A stretch of DNA of 64,000 nucleotides. Source: Excoecaria cochinchinensis (Eukaryota > Streptophyta > Magnoliopsida > Malpighiales > Euphorbiaceae). A program made the translations under genes and the position numbers. The notes below the pieces were generated by a model, which was not told where the DNA came from, searched no databases, and saw nothing but the letters and a program-made list of their open reading frames with translations. The number at the start of each line of letters is the position of its first letter. The stretch's first letter is position 1. The stretch covers positions 2,014,501 to 2,078,500 of the forward strand of contig CANTUQ010000109.1 in NCBI GenBank assembly GCA_947683425.1. Direction: 5' to 3'. Of this stretch, positions 31,009 to 43,339 are shown piece after piece.

Positions 31009-31419
31009 ATGGCTCGTACGAAGCAAACCGCCAGAAAATCTACAGGAGGCAAGGCTCCAAGGAAGCAGCTGGCCACAAAGGCGGCGAGGAAGTCAGCTCC
31101 GGCAACCGGCGGAGTAAAAAAGCCGCACAGATTCAGGCCAGGGACAGTGGCCCTGAGAGAAATCAGGAAGTATCAGAAGAGTACAGAGCTGTTGATTAGG
31201 AAGCTTCCATTCCAAAGATTGGTTAGAGAAATTGCTCAAGATTTCAAGACGGATCTGAGATTCCAGAGCAGCGCTGTTGCTGCTCTTCAAGAGGCAGCTG
31301 AAGCCTATTTGGTTGGATTGTTTGAGGATACCAATCTCTGCGCTATTCATGCCAAGAGAGTCACTATTATGCCTAAGGATATGCAACTTGCCAGAAGGAT
31401 CAGAGGCGAGAGGGCATAG
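31009..31419 (+). CDS. Histone H3.1-type protein, 136 aa
   Basis: A complete intronless histone H3 (136 codons including Met). The N-terminal tail MARTKQTARKSTGGKAPRKQ is unaltered, with the modifiable K4, K9, K14, K18, K23, K27 and K36. The four positions that separate plant H3.1 from H3.3 are A31, F41, S87 and A90, so it is the replication-coupled type loaded during S phase. The histone fold and the RIRGERA end are complete. One residue differs from the usual H3: the canonical PKDIQLARR reads PKDMQLARR here (Ile124 to Met). The gene lies between two retroelement blocks but keeps a good promoter, so it is probably functional. Confidence 0.97.
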   Translation: MARTKQTARKSTGGKAPRKQLATKAARKSAPATGGVKKPHRFRPGTVALREIRKYQKSTELLIRKLPFQRLVREIAQDFKTDLRFQSSAVAALQEAAEAYLVGLFEDTNLCAIHAKRVTIMPKDMQLARRIRGERA

Positions 31420-33766
31420 ATTTTACTATTGTAGTTCCAGAATTTTAGCGGTTATGTAGTTAATTAGTGTTATAGATCTCTCATTTTCAAGTGCTAAATC
31501 AAAATTTATGGATTGGGAAATGATGTTTAGGTGATTTCTGGAAACATGATTTACTAAATTTTTGATGGATGTCATCACTATTAGAAATTTAGAACATGAA
31601 AATGTTTCATTGGTCTGGTAAATGAAATCGAATCAGCTTCTAATCTGGTTCAATCAAATTCTAAAGCCTAGAAGACCCAAATAGGAGATAGTATATATTT
31701 TCCAATGACTTTAAAGTTATTTGCCAAAAAAATAATTACAATCAGTTTTTAGTTCAAATATCCAAATAGATAAATAGAAATACTAACATAGTTATTTATA
31801 ATTAATATGAAATTTCAAATATCCAAATAGATAAATAAATATCCAACTATATTTCGATTACAATATGTTTATTTTGGATAGTAAAATAAAGGATTTTACA
31901 TTTAAGATATATTAATTTATGTTGGTAAAACTAAAGGCAGACTCAAATAGTGCTTCAAATTGGCATGTGCGCAAGTGTTATAAAACAAATAGAAATAAGT
32001 ATCGTAACATTAATTTTATTGTAAAAATATATAATGCAAGAATAATTTCATAGCTTTTCATTTCAACTGACTGATGCAGAATTTGATAGAAGATGACTAA
32101 TATTTATGAAGGCAAAATTAGAGATGGACCCAAATATAGGGGCTGAGGATGCTCCATATATTTGGGCTGCTGCAGTATCCCAGAGAAAGGAGTTCATTTC
32201 GCTCACTCCAACTACCATTTTTTCACTTAATACCATTGAAAAGTGATGTTTTTTATAAAATTACAACCCAAAACTTTTTTGTTACAAAAATACCATTTTT
32301 TAAAATTTTCATTTTAAGATATATCATTTTTTCTAAAAGTCTTTTATTTAAAATCAACTTTACATTTTCTAAATTTTTCATATAAAATGATTATAATTTT
32401 TCCTATAAAACGGTTGTCTATTTTTTAAATATATTTTTTTCTTACATGAATCACTTTATAACATTGTAGATATAGGTGTTCCAAACTGTAATTCAATAAT
32501 TTTGACACTTAAATTATGTCTATCAAGGTATTTCCATCAATATATTAACTGCCATGTATGCACTTAGTATACCAATAGGTATAACAAATTACAAAATTGA
32601 AAATTTTTATCGTTCACTTTGGTATATTTATACTGATATATACATACTGGTAAATCAAACTGTATTACTGCAATTTGTAACTTAAATTCAGTATAACAAG
32701 GTATAATTAATTTCAATCTCAAAATTACTTGTTTGCAGGTTTGTATATCTACATATACAAAGTTATACTTACTAAAAAAGTAGAGAAATTAAAAACAAAA
32801 ATAGAGACTCATAAATATAGAACCTTCAACTTGTAACTATTTTATAGTGATGCAATCAACATTGGCAATGAGCATAAATACATGAGATTGGCATATGCTT
32901 GAAGAGCGATCACCAACGACAAAGAAAAAGATAGAATTTGCGAGCAACAGTGATATTGGACGGAAATACAAATGATCGATATGAAAAACGATCAGTAACT
33001 ATAAAAAGAATGTGAATTTTTCGGAAGCAATGATACAATGGATATGTGAAATTTTTGAGAAACATATTGTTGGAAAATGATTTGTGGTCCCGTGGGAATT
33101 ATATCATTTTTGGGATTTTTAAGGGATTTAAAATTTTTAAAATTTCCTAATTTATTGAGTATTCGAATTTTCATTTTTATAGTATTTATATCAATAAATT
33201 ATATTTTTCCATAGGTAAAATTTGTTCTAAATAAAAAAGTGATGTTTAAAAATGGAACTTTAAAGAAAAGGGTATTTTTGAAATTAAAATGAGAAAAATG
33301 TTTTTTTTTTTAAAATAGAAAAAGTAATATTTAATGTAATTTCTTTTTATGGGTCTAATTATGGATTTTATTTTGGGCTTTTACCCCATTACTCTTTTAT
33401 CTTCATCTATAGTTTTTGGACCAATTTGAATTTGTGTTAATTACATTAATTTTTTTTATGACTTTATGGAATTATATATCTGTATTGATTATTCCCAACA
33501 ACGACATCACCAGCACTATTGTTTGCACTACTAATATTTACCTGCAAGCACCGCCCACATCATCACTACTAATGGGCCACACCAATGCACAGCCACCACT
33601 GAATTTTGTCATCTCCACTCCAAAAAATACCATATATATACATATACATATACATGTTGTACTTATTAATAAATTAAAAATTAATCTTAAATAATTTTTT
33701 TTATATATGTTTTATTATTTGAAATTTATTATCTCAACATTTGCTAATTCAAATATTTAAAAATAT
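31420..33766. other. AT-rich intergenic region
   Basis: No coding frame with recognisable content was found. It is made of A/T-rich tracts. Segments at 32215-32400 and 33225-33330 look weakly like inverted copies (CATTTTAA... ACAAAAATACC), which might be an old TIR element, but I could not define ends or a duplication. Confidence 0.35.
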
Positions 33767-33905
33767 TTTATACTTAAAATTTCAATTTAAAACTTTTATT
33801 AAAAAAAAACAGAACTTATAGCATTTCAGTTCGTTCCTTAATTTTTAATAATTTTTTTATGAATATTCATTTTATTCGTCATACTAATTGACATACAAAC
33901 ATAAG

Positions 33906-34405
33906 TGATAACCGGACTTTTTGGGCAAGAGATCGGTAGCCTATCTTCGAGCGCGTGTCTAGAATCGGACTCTCATTTGAAGAGTTAGATAACCGGACTT
34001 ATTTGGATATCCGGTCGTATCAGGAGTCCGGTTATCTTAACAGCTTTAAATCAGAATATGGGAAGTCGTTATTTGCGGATATTTTTCAGATATTGCGCAA
34101 ATTCTGATTCCTTAATGATGAAAAGTACCAAAAATCACTCAATAAATCCTCACAAAATAGGAATCAAGCACTAATTAAGAGATTAAGGTGATTTCCTCTT
34201 ATTTGGGAGGTGATTTCCTATTTGGTCTAGCAAAAGAGCTCTATATAAGGAAAACCATGAGGTACATTCATCTCTCTTTGAACTTTTTACACAGAACCTA
34301 CTGGCTTAATCGTCGGAGTCTCTATTGTCGGAATACCCGACGGTTTTGTTATATTTTTCAGGTGACTTAAGCAAGGAAATACTTCGAGAAATCCAACTGT
34401 TATCA
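33906..34405 (+). repeat. 5' LTR of element D
   Basis: 500 bp, TGATAACC...GTTATCA. CTATATAAGG (34239-34248) is the likely TATA box. GATAACCGGACT and related CCGGA motifs recur in its first 130 bp. Confidence 0.92.
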
Positions 34406-34419
34406 TTTGGTGCGGTGAG

Positions 34420-35870
34420 CGTGGAACACTCCACAGATTTCAGTCAACAAGGACCTCTTTCCCAATTTGTCTGTCTCTGCTGCCCCAGCATCTAACCAGT
34501 CCAACGCTGCAACCCAACCTCCGGCCAACCTACTTGGCTAGCTCCTCCAAAGCTTACAACCAGCTCAATCAGAGCAAATCTCCCCACTCCCATCACGACA
34601 ACTATTTCCCCCCACACAAATTCATATGCCAGCTACACCACAAGCACCCACAACTATCCCAGTAATCCCGAGTTTGACCCCCCAAACAGCTCAAACTTTA
34701 CTGACCGCCCTGTCGGCTATGGCGGCTCAGGCACCACCAACAGCCCCCACGATAACACCCCCTACCCTAACACATGCGATAGTGCAACACCCTACACAAA
34801 CAACACAACTCCCTGCCCAAACACCACCCCACCACTGCCAAGCACACTAGCCTCCGGCATAACTATTACTATGATAGCCGAGCAGTTTCAAAGATTGTTT
34901 GAAGAAAGAATGAAGAAGTATCAGAACCGCAGTACCTTGCAGTATCAGGGCAGTTTTTGATCTCCTTTGTCTCGAGCATCCTAGGGGCCCCGTTCCCCCA
35001 GTTACACTTGCTAAGCCTGCCGAAGTATAGCGATAGCATAGATCCTCGAGCTCATTTAGATGAATTCCACCACATCGTGCTGGTGCACACGACAGAAGAT
35101 GCTGCCTTGTGTAAAATTTTCCCCCAGACCCTTACTGACTCTGCTCAGATTTGGTTTCGTAACCTCCCGGAGAACTCTGTCTATAGCTTTGAGCAATTCA
35201 GTGACATGTTCATCGCTAAGTTCGTAGCCGCCATAAGACCGGCAAAGGTCTCGGCCGACCTCACAATGGTAAATCAGGAGAAGGGGGAAACGCTCCGAGC
35301 TTATGTGGAGAAGTTTAATGTTGTAGCTATGGACATCCAGAACTTAAACTTGGAGGTCACTATTAATGCTCTCATTCGCAATACGAGGTGTCAAGACTTC
35401 AGTGATTCCTTGAGCAAGAAACCCCCCAGTGATTTAACCGAGCTCATGTCCCGGGCTCATAAGTACATTCGAATGGATGAGGCTCGTCGACTCAGGTATA
35501 GCTCACAGCACAGAGACTCGGATAGAGGGTTCCACACAGGTCGGGATCGGAACAGTAGTGGCCGAGATGAGGTCAGAGGAAGAGGGACTAGCCATTCCAA
35601 CCGAGCTTTTCTCGTTTCAAAGCCGGGCACTAGAAACAAGCAAGAAGAATGGTTCACACCATTAACAACTTCGAGGTCCCAAATCTTGGCTTGGATGAAA
35701 GAGAATGAGCGGGTTAACTGGCCACGCCCCATGATAGACGACCCTAGTAGGGACCAAAGCTTTTACTGCTCCTTTCACAGGGACAAAGGCCATCAGACGA
35801 ATGATTGTCGCTAGCTGAAATAAGAAATCGAGCATTTAATCTGGAAAGGCAAGCTCGGGCAGTTTGTAAA
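34420..35870 (+). pseudogene. gag of element D
   Basis: The first part (34430-34850) is a Pro/Thr-rich N-terminal tract in a shifted frame. The capsid core runs from ~34957: DPRAHLDEFHHIV, CKIFPQTLTDSAQIWFRNLP, FVAAIRPAKVSADL and EKGETLRAYVEKFNVVAMDI. The nucleocapsid ends with the Tat-type CCHC box CSFHRDKGHQTNDC (35768-35809). Stops at 35812-35825 and a shift near 35865 separate it from the protease frame. The gag would build the particle. N-terminal stops and shifts (near 34945) show it cannot do so. Confidence 0.85.
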
Positions 35871-36440
35871 GGGTACCATAGGAGTGGGCGAGATAGGTCT
35901 CCTTCACCAAGAAGACAGGATAATGGAGCTAGTTCAAGTAAAAAAGTTCTAGTCGGGGTGATCCACGTGATTGCAGGAAGCCAGCATTATGATGTCTTCG
36001 AGGAGTCCAGAAAGCGAAAGGCCAAGAAGGTATTCTCTGTAGGGGCAGGCCATAGAGCAGGGGGATACGAGGTAACATTTTTTGAGGCGGATGAAGCTCA
36101 TGTCTGGACTCCTCACACTGACTCGGTAGTTGTGGAAGCCCTGATACAAGACTATCTGGTCCAAAGAATCTTGGTAGATATAGGGAGTGCGGCGAATCTT
36201 ATCACTTTGCAGGGCTATAAGGCATTAGGGCTGTCAGCCAATCGGTTAAAAACCGTTTCAGCACCACTCATCGGTATATCTGGGCAGCCGGTCAAAGTAG
36301 AAGGCTTGGCTATGTTAGATTTGCAGCTCAGAGATGAGGATCAGGTGTGCAGTTGTAGGAGCTGTTTCATGGTGGTTGACATACCACTCACTTACAATGT
36401 GATCATTGGACGGCCTCTCTTAGTTGGGGTGGACGCCTAA
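35866..36440 (+). pseudogene. Aspartic protease of element D
   Basis: This frame continues the polyprotein after the shift. It has QRILVDIGSAANLITLQGY, in which D-I-G-S replaces the usual D-T-G-S of retropepsins, then LIGISGQPVKVEG and the closing TYNVIIGRPLL flap and ILG-like motif. A TAA at 36438-36440 ends it, but the same frame resumes 6 bases later as the RT region. The protease would release gag and enzyme units. The lone stop and the upstream shift are disabling. Confidence 0.82.
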
Positions 36441-36446
36441 ATCTTA

Positions 36447-37547
36447 ATGCGTAAGCTGCTAGTGAAGATACCTGTCCAAGGAGGTGTGGCCGTACTAAGA
36501 GGTAATCAAAAGGCAGCTCGAAAAACTTATGTAAGCATGTTGAAAGATGCAGACCAGGCGTTACCATTGGATGCACTGGATGTTCCAACTGCAAGGAATG
36601 TAGAGCCCATGGATTCACTTCGGGAGGTAGAACTCTCACTAGGAAAGGCAGTCAAGATTGCTGCCAGTAAAGAGGGGAAAGAGAAAGAAGCACTGGTAGC
36701 AGTATTGTCAGAATATGAAGACGTGTTCGCGTGGCAACCCTCAGACATCAAGGGAGTTTCTTCTGAGGTAATGTGTCATGCCCTTAATGTGCAACCTAGC
36801 TGTAAGCCTGTTAAGCAGAAGAAGAGAAATCATGCTCCCGAGCGGCAGCTGACAATGTCGGAAGAGGTTGGCACACTGTTGAAAAATGGGTTCATAAGGG
36901 AAGTGCTATACCCAGACTGGTTGTCAAATGTGGTGCTAATAAAGAAGGCCAATGGAAAATGGCGAATGTGTGTTGATTTTACGGACATAAACAAAGCCTG
37001 TCCAAAAGATTGCTACCCATTGCCCAATATTGACCTCTTGGTCGACTCCACTTCGGGATTTGAAGAATATGCCTTTTTGGACGCCTCTGCAGGGTATCAC
37101 CAAATCCCTATGAAAAAGAGTGATGAAGAGAAGACTGCTTTTGTCTATTGTTATCGGGTCATGCCCTTCGGGTTGAAGAATGTTGGGGCCACATACCAGA
37201 GATTAATGAATAAGATGTTCGTGGGGCAATTGGGGAGGAACGTAGAAGTATATGTTGGTGACATGATCGTCAAAGGCAAGACCGCAGTGGACTTACTCCG
37301 GGAGTTGGCAGAAACATTCGGGGTGCTGAGGGAGTTCGGTTTGAAGCTAAATTCGGAGAAATGCGCTTTCGGTGTCCAGTCTGGAAAATTCTTGGGGTAT
37401 ATGATTTCAAAGAGGGGAATAGAGGCTAGCCCGGAGAAGATTCAAGCCATTCTGGGGATGGAGCCACCAAAGTCGGTAAGGGATGTTCAGAAACTCAAAG
37501 GAAGGGTGACAGCTTTAATTAGGCAGATTCATTTCCTGTTCGACTAA
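36447..37547 (+). pseudogene. Reverse transcriptase of element D
   Basis: Domains in order are VFAWQPSDIKGV, the template-contact region NGKWRMCVDFTDINKACPKD, LDASAGYHQIPM, VMPFGLKNVGATYQRLMNKM, and the active-site box at 37251-37262, which reads Y-V-G-D instead of Y-V-D-D (a catalytic Asp is replaced). The block SEKCAFGVQSGKFLGYMIS follows. The 366-codon frame is otherwise open and ends at TAA 37547. RT makes cDNA from the element RNA. With the Asp change and missing RNase H frame this copy is inactive. Confidence 0.9.
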
Positions 37548-38385
37548 AAGATGCCTCCCCTTTTACAACACCCTTAAGAAAGTGAAGGGTTTTGAGTGGA
37601 CACTAGAATGTCAGAGAGCGTTTGATGAATTGAAAATCTCTCAGCACCCCACCCCTTCTAAGTCGGCCACAACCGGGAGAAACACTGTATATGTATCTTG
37701 CAGTCGCATCTGGAGTCTTAGGTTCGGTTTTGATAAGAGAAGAAGGTAATCAGCAATTTCCCATTTATTATACCAATAAGGTTCTCAGAGGCGGGAGCTG
37801 CGGTATCCTATACTCGAGCAGCTTGCTTTCGCATTAGTGATATCTGCCATCAAGTTGCGCCCCTACTTTCAGGCACATACAGTGACAGTGAGGACAAACT
37901 CAAACCTTAGAAAAGTTCTGTAGAAACTAAAGGTGTTAGGGAGAATTATAGAATGGGCAGCTCGGTTAGGAGAATTCGATGTCAGGTATGAGGCCCGCTC
38001 ATCCATGAAGGGGCAAGTTTTAGCCAATTTCGTGGCAGAATTGCATGCACCTCCTCAGGAACCTAGCCCCTGCTCATGGAAATTGTACATTGACGGCGCA
38101 TCCTCGTCCACAGGTGCTGGGCCGGGGTGATTCTGATCGGACCAGGGAAGATTGTGATCCGGGCAATGGCTCACATAGCATTTCAGGCAACCAACAATGT
38201 GGTCAAATACGAAGCCCTCAGTTTCGGCTTACAACTAGCTTTGGAGGTAAAACCGGACTCGTTAAATATCTTTTCTGATTCACAGCTTGTTGTTTGCCAG
38301 GTGCTTGGGAAATTTGAGGCCAAAGACCATATGATGATCAGATACAAGGAATTAACCGCGACACTTTTCTCCTAACTTGAAAACC
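37548..38385 (+). pseudogene. RNase H region of element D, including a second RNase H
   Basis: The first RNase H (37560-37920) is in pieces: GETLYMYLAVASGVLGSVLI and EGNQQFPIYYTNKVLRG are readable among stops. Then comes WAARLGEFDVRYEARSSMKG, then a second RNase H beginning WKLYIDGASSSTGAG (38078-38120). After a shift it continues FQATNNVVKYEALSFGLQLA and IFSDSQLVVCQVLGKFEA, ending at 38375. A duplicated, archaeal-like RNase H after the original one is known in the Tat lineage. The shift between DGAS and NVVKYEAL prevents a single product. Confidence 0.82.
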
Positions 38386-38639
38386 GAGGTTGTGCATGGT
38401 CTATCGATCAGGTACCAAGGGCGAAAAATGTTGAGGCAGATGTGTTGGCCAAGCAAGCTTGCCTCCAAGATCAATCAGCCATGTCAAATATCATCTGGTC
38501 TATTATATCAGCCCCTACACACGAGACATATAAGGTTCACTTGCAAGAGCCGATGGATGGATGACGACTCCCTATTTAGACATATCTAAGCAGCGGAGAT
38601 CTACACGAAGATTAAGTGCAAGCCCGAAAGATAGTCCGA

Positions 38640-39795
38640 TGATCTAGTCGGTATGCAATCCTAGATGATCAATTGTACAAGAGATCATTTTCGGCCCCAT
38701 GGGCAAAATGCTTGAGCATAGAAGAAGGCGAATACATGTTAAGGGAAATTCATGAAGGTATTTGTGGGGCTCATGAAGGAGCACAGACCGTAGCTTGAAA
38801 AGCGTTGTTGCAAGGATATTATTGGCCAAGTATGGAGAATGATGCAAAAGAACTAATTAAGAAGTGTGATAAGTGCCAGCGGTTCGGCAATCTGAATCAT
38901 CAAAAAGCTGCTCCTCACATCTCAATACATAGTCCTTGGCCATTTGCCCAGTGGGGGATCGATATAGTGGGCCCTTTCCCCTTAGCAACCGGACAGCGAA
39001 AGTTTTTAGTGGTAGCGGTGGACCACTTCACTAAGTGGGTAGAAGTAGAGCCTTTGGCAACCATAACCCCGGCAAATATCATCAAGTTCGTTTAGAAGTT
39101 CATCATCACGAGGTTTGGGATCCCACATTCCATCGTCACGGACAATGGCAAACAGTTTGATTGTGCAGCTTTCAAGGGATACTGCTCGGAGTTAAAGATC
39201 CAGCTTTGCTTCACCTTAGTGTACCATCCTCAAGCAAATGGCATGACCGAGGTAACTAACCGAACTATTCTTGCAGGTTTGAAGAAACAACTTGATTCTG
39301 CAAAAGGTCTCTAGGTGGATGAACTCTACAATGTCCTGTGGGGCTACCGAACATCACCAAGATTAGCAACGGGAGAGACCCCCTTCTCACTCACATATGG
39401 GACAGAGGCGATTATCCCCTGTAAAATCGGTATGCCAAATATCCGGACCTCGAGTTTTGATGCGGCGGCAAATGATGCTAACTTATTGTGTCAGCTGGAT
39501 AGATTGGAGGAACAGAGAGAACACGCTCAGATACAATCTGCTGCTTACAAACAAAGGATGTCATCTTACCACGATCAGAATATAAAATCGAGGACATTCA
39601 GGATCGGGTAGCTCGTCCTCAAAAAGGTAGTTGCTTCCCAAACATCTGCTGGAGTAGGAAAGTTGAATCCTAACTGGGAAGGCCCTTATATAATTCATGG
39701 GGTTAAGGGGGGAGCATACAGGTTGAAGGATTCCTCCGGAAAGATACTTCCTCATTCATGGAACGTTTCAAATTTGAAGACCTATTATCAATAGC
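38640..39795 (+). pseudogene. Integrase of element D
   Basis: The zinc-binding part has GICGAHEGA and CDKCQRFG. The core has WGIDIVGPFP (D), IVTDNGKQFD (D) and HPQANGMTEVTNRTI (E), so the DDE set is retained. The C-terminal part runs NWEGPYIIHGVKGGAYRL and PHSWNVSNLKTYYQ, ending ~39795. Stops interrupt the frame at about 38652, 38799, 39094, 39312 and 39609. Integrase would have joined the cDNA to the chromosome. Confidence 0.85.
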
Positions 39796-39799
39796 TCGA

Positions 39800-40500
39800 C
39801 TCTGTGTTCTTATAGCTCACTCGGCTACTACACCATCGAGCATTTTTTCGCATTATTGTATTTCACTCAGCTCGGCCTTTTCGCCATAATAGCAATTGTA
39901 CTTGCAAAAATGTCAATAAAAGAGGTATATTCATGGAAAAAACTATGTCTTCTATTGTGTTATCCGCACTAGGGTTGCTCTGACTTGGCATTTTCGCCAT
40001 TGAGCAACCTAACGTTGTTGCAACAACACCAATTCAATAATACCGCCGATAGGGCGTACATTCTCATACTCAGCATTGAGTACATCTTTAACGCTCACTC
40101 GGCTATGACGCCATCGAGCATTTTGTGGCCTAAGTGTCGATTTTCATTAAGTTCGGTTATAGCTCCTAAAAACCCTTTATTTATATTACTTACTGTATAG
40201 CTCGGTTATATCGATATCATCATTTTATGTTAAGTTCTCGAAGTGCTCGCTCGGCATTGTCGCCACATGAATATCAGTTAGATTATCAGTTAATTTTATT
40301 AGCAATGATATTGCTATAAAAAATCAAAGTATTAAACAATTGCTTGGCTGTGGTCATCATTCATTCCACATTATCGTTCGGAAAAACATACAACTTATTA
40401 TTTCATATACACATAGATGTTAATTTAATTGTGCAGCGCAATTATTTAAAGAGATCAGCAATAAAAGAAAATTATAATTTCATTAAGTCGAAAACAGTAC
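39800..40500. repeat. 3' non-coding region of element D with recurrent hairpin motif
   Basis: Four copies of a GCTC..CTCGGCTA..CGCCATCGAGCATTTT-like motif occur at about 39815-39851, 39975-40009, 40091-40130 and 40244-40268. Each can pair TGCTC/GAGCA around a ~20-base loop. The spacing is about 115-160 bp. There is no gene here. Confidence 0.65.
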
Positions 40501-40509
40501 AGGACTGGA

Positions 40510-42364
40510 CTATTCGTCTGGATATACATCATCTAACCAAGACCAGTCCATGTCGGGATGGCGTCCCTTGACAGCATCTGAAAGCTTCTGACTAAAAGCC
40601 AGACACTTGTCAACAGCCAAATCCACTGACTTATATTCGAGATCGGCGAGCTTCTCTTCTAAGTAGACTTTGCCACTCTTTGCTTCCTCAAGCTCAGCTC
40701 GGAGACTCGATAGCTCGGTCTCCAGTTCCTCTTTCCTCTGCTCGCTCTCTGCCACCTTCTCCTTCGCCTCCAATATTTTATTCTTGGTCTCTTGCGCCTT
40801 GACTTCGGCATCCAGAGCTCTCTTCTCAGCATCTTTTAGCTTGGCTTCGGTGGAATTTGCTCTAAACCACTACCAAGCGACAGATCTGGCCTCCCTGTTA
40901 AAAGCCATAATCAGGGAGTTCATTTTCCCTATGACAGCACCGCTCAGCATTGAACCCTACACAAAGTTAGGAAATGGTGAAAAGAGCACGGTATTTTTTA
41001 AGGAATCAACTAGGCGAAGGATATCACAGAATTGCTAACCTCAATTTGATACCTCTTGAGGGCGATACTCAGGTCCTCGGCTCTCCAGCGCGTCATAGGG
41101 GTGACTCTATAGGGGATACAGGAGAGCTGGTGCACGAAATCGCAAAAGGCAGGGTTTTACTCGGAATATCCATCCCCTTCTTTTTTTAGTTGATAGCAAA
41201 TTTCATCAACAAAGGCTCTCAAATCCCTTTTGTGAGAATGGGGATTTGATGTTTCGGCAGGGGCACCACCTTCGGGAGATTGAGGCCCGGGTGGAGTCTG
41301 CAGATCTACCGATGGCATTCGGGCTGTAGGTGTCGAAGGTGAAGTATCCTCCTGCACATTGGACGGGGGAGGAGAAGCAGTTTGAGTAAGCGCAACTGGG
41401 GTTGGCTCGGCAGCAGCGGCAGTGGCCTCCCTACTGGACTCCCCTGGTGCAGACCCAGCAGGTTTCTTCTGACGTTTTGCTTTCATCATTTCGGCCATGC
41501 TTGGTCTCTCTGTTCGCTTCGTATATGCAAAAAACCGAATAATGAGAGAGTATTAGAACAGAAGAATTGATAAAAGAAAGTACCTCTTCTTTGACGTCAA
41601 GAAGAGGTTGCTCGGTCCAAACCGAACATTAGCTGACCTCTAATATCGATCTTGTTTGCCGCCAGAGCTCTCAATCGGGCTAAAGTACGTTCTTCCTCCT
41701 CGGTAAGAAGGATGGGGTTGTCGTTCTTATTCACATACCGACCCCATGTTGTTCGGAAAGGGAAGTTATTATCGCTATCAACTATAAAGAATCGGTTCTT
41801 CCAATTCTTCAGAGACTCTGAATTTCCCTTGAACACTCCATAACCAGCTCGGGCCTGGACATAGTTATGATCTTCGGTAGTGATTCGGAGCCCAACCACG
41901 TGGGTAGCTTGAAAGAGCCGAACTATTAGCCTGATTTCGTTGTCTGCTGCCCACATTTGCAAGGCGGATATGGTTTGCCAAGCGTTGGGGTGAATTTGGC
42001 CCATGGTTAAGCCGTAGTGATTCATCAGCTTGACCTCAAAAGCAGTGGGGGGAAGGCTCATCCCAGCCTCGAAATCGGCCTCATAGACAGCTATTGTCTT
42101 CCTACCTGAGAACTTTGCATTGGCTCGGAGACCGGCCATAGGTACTCGGATCCTATAGTTTTCAGGAATCCCCAACCTTTCATGAAGCTCTACCATTTCA
42201 CTGGTTTTCACAATCGAGCCGATGCTCCATACTCGAGGATTCCTTTTCGGCTCTTTCCTCCTAAGTTGATCTGGCTGGCTGGTACTGGGAGACTCTGGGA
42301 TATCTTTGTGTAAAAGTCCCTCTTCCACTCTCCGGCTCTTAGTTGAACCCTCAGAAGCACTCAT
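40510..42364 (-). CDS. Antisense open reading frames of element D
   Basis: Between integrase and the 3' LTR, three frames run opposite to gag-pol: 42364-41597 (255 aa), 41498-41157 (113 aa) and 40773-40510 (87 aa, coiled-coil rich in E/K/L). The first carries FEAGMSLPPTAFEVKLMNHY, GLTMGQIHPNAWQTISALQM and VDSDNNFPFRTTWGRYVNK. This is the 'putative gypsy-type transposon' domain commonly found in plant genomes, and antisense frames at this position are known in Tat-type elements. The second is a Pro/Ala/Ser-rich linker. The function is unknown. Pieces are separated by AT-rich gaps with possible splice sites, so they may be exons of one antisense gene whose promoter would lie near the 3' LTR (42365-42824). 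Confidence 0.75.
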
Positions 42365-42824
42365 GGTGAAAAGGAGAAGAAAGATAAGGCACTAACCTGA
42401 GATAGGAAGGGAAGTTGCAGAAACGCACGATCACAAAGGAGGCCTGATGCAGTTGAAATCGCACAAGAAAGAAGTAAGAATTTTCGGGGAAGGAAAATCT
42501 GAAATCCCTAAGAAAATCGAAAATGGAAGAAAGAAGAAGAAGCTACAATTTATAGGAGAACGAAACCACTCAGATGAGAACAGATGGCAAGTGTTGATTG
42601 GGTGAACTGGCAGTAATTACTCCTTGAGCGGTTGCCGAAGAGACGTCATCACTTCAGGGCCTGACACAGCCGTTGGATCACAGTTCACGAAGCGCCTGTA
42701 CACAGCGAAAGAAGCGCCTGTCCTCGCTTTTTAAGGGTCACGCGCACAGCTGTCGCCACGCTCTCTTTGAATGTCAGGTCAACGCTCCTATGACATGAAT
42801 GTCATCATCTGAGGGGGGGACTTA

Positions 42825-43339
42825 TGATAACCGGACTCTTTGGGCAAGAGATCGATAGCCCATCTTCGAGCGCGTGTCTAGAACCGGACTCTCATTCGAA
42901 GAGTTAGATAACCGGACTTATTTGGATATCCGGTCGTATCAGGAGTCCGGTAATCGTAACAGCTCGGAATCAGAATATGGGAAGTCATTATTTGCGGATA
43001 TTTTTCAGATATTGCGCAGATTCTAATCTCTTAATGATGGAAAGTACCAAAAATCACTCAACAAATCCTCACAAAATAGGAACCAAGCACTAATCAAGAG
43101 ATTAAGGTGATTTCCTCTTATTTGGGAGGTGATTTCCTATTTGGTCTAACAAAAGAGCTCTATATAAGAAAAACCATGAGGTACATTCATCTCTCTCTGA
43201 ACTTTTTACACTGAACTTTTATTTAGTCGATTTACTGACTTGATCATCGGAATTTTTCTTGTCGGAATATCCGACGGTTTTGTTATATTTTTCCGGTGAT
43301 TTAAGCAAGGAAATATTTCGAAATATCTAACTGTTATCA
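42825..43339 (+). repeat. 3' LTR of element D
   Basis: 515 bp, TGATAACC...GTTATCA. It matches the 5' LTR over its length, with scattered substitutions and a ~15-bp longer stretch near 43217-43235. Confidence 0.92.

Noticed and set aside
32149..33340. Possible inverted-repeat element downstream of histone H3
   Set aside because: The resemblance between the two AT-rich segments is weak, and no ends or target duplication could be set.
33416..33694. 92-aa plus-strand frame near the left flank of element D
   Set aside because: Low-complexity, AT-rich sequence with no start context or domain.
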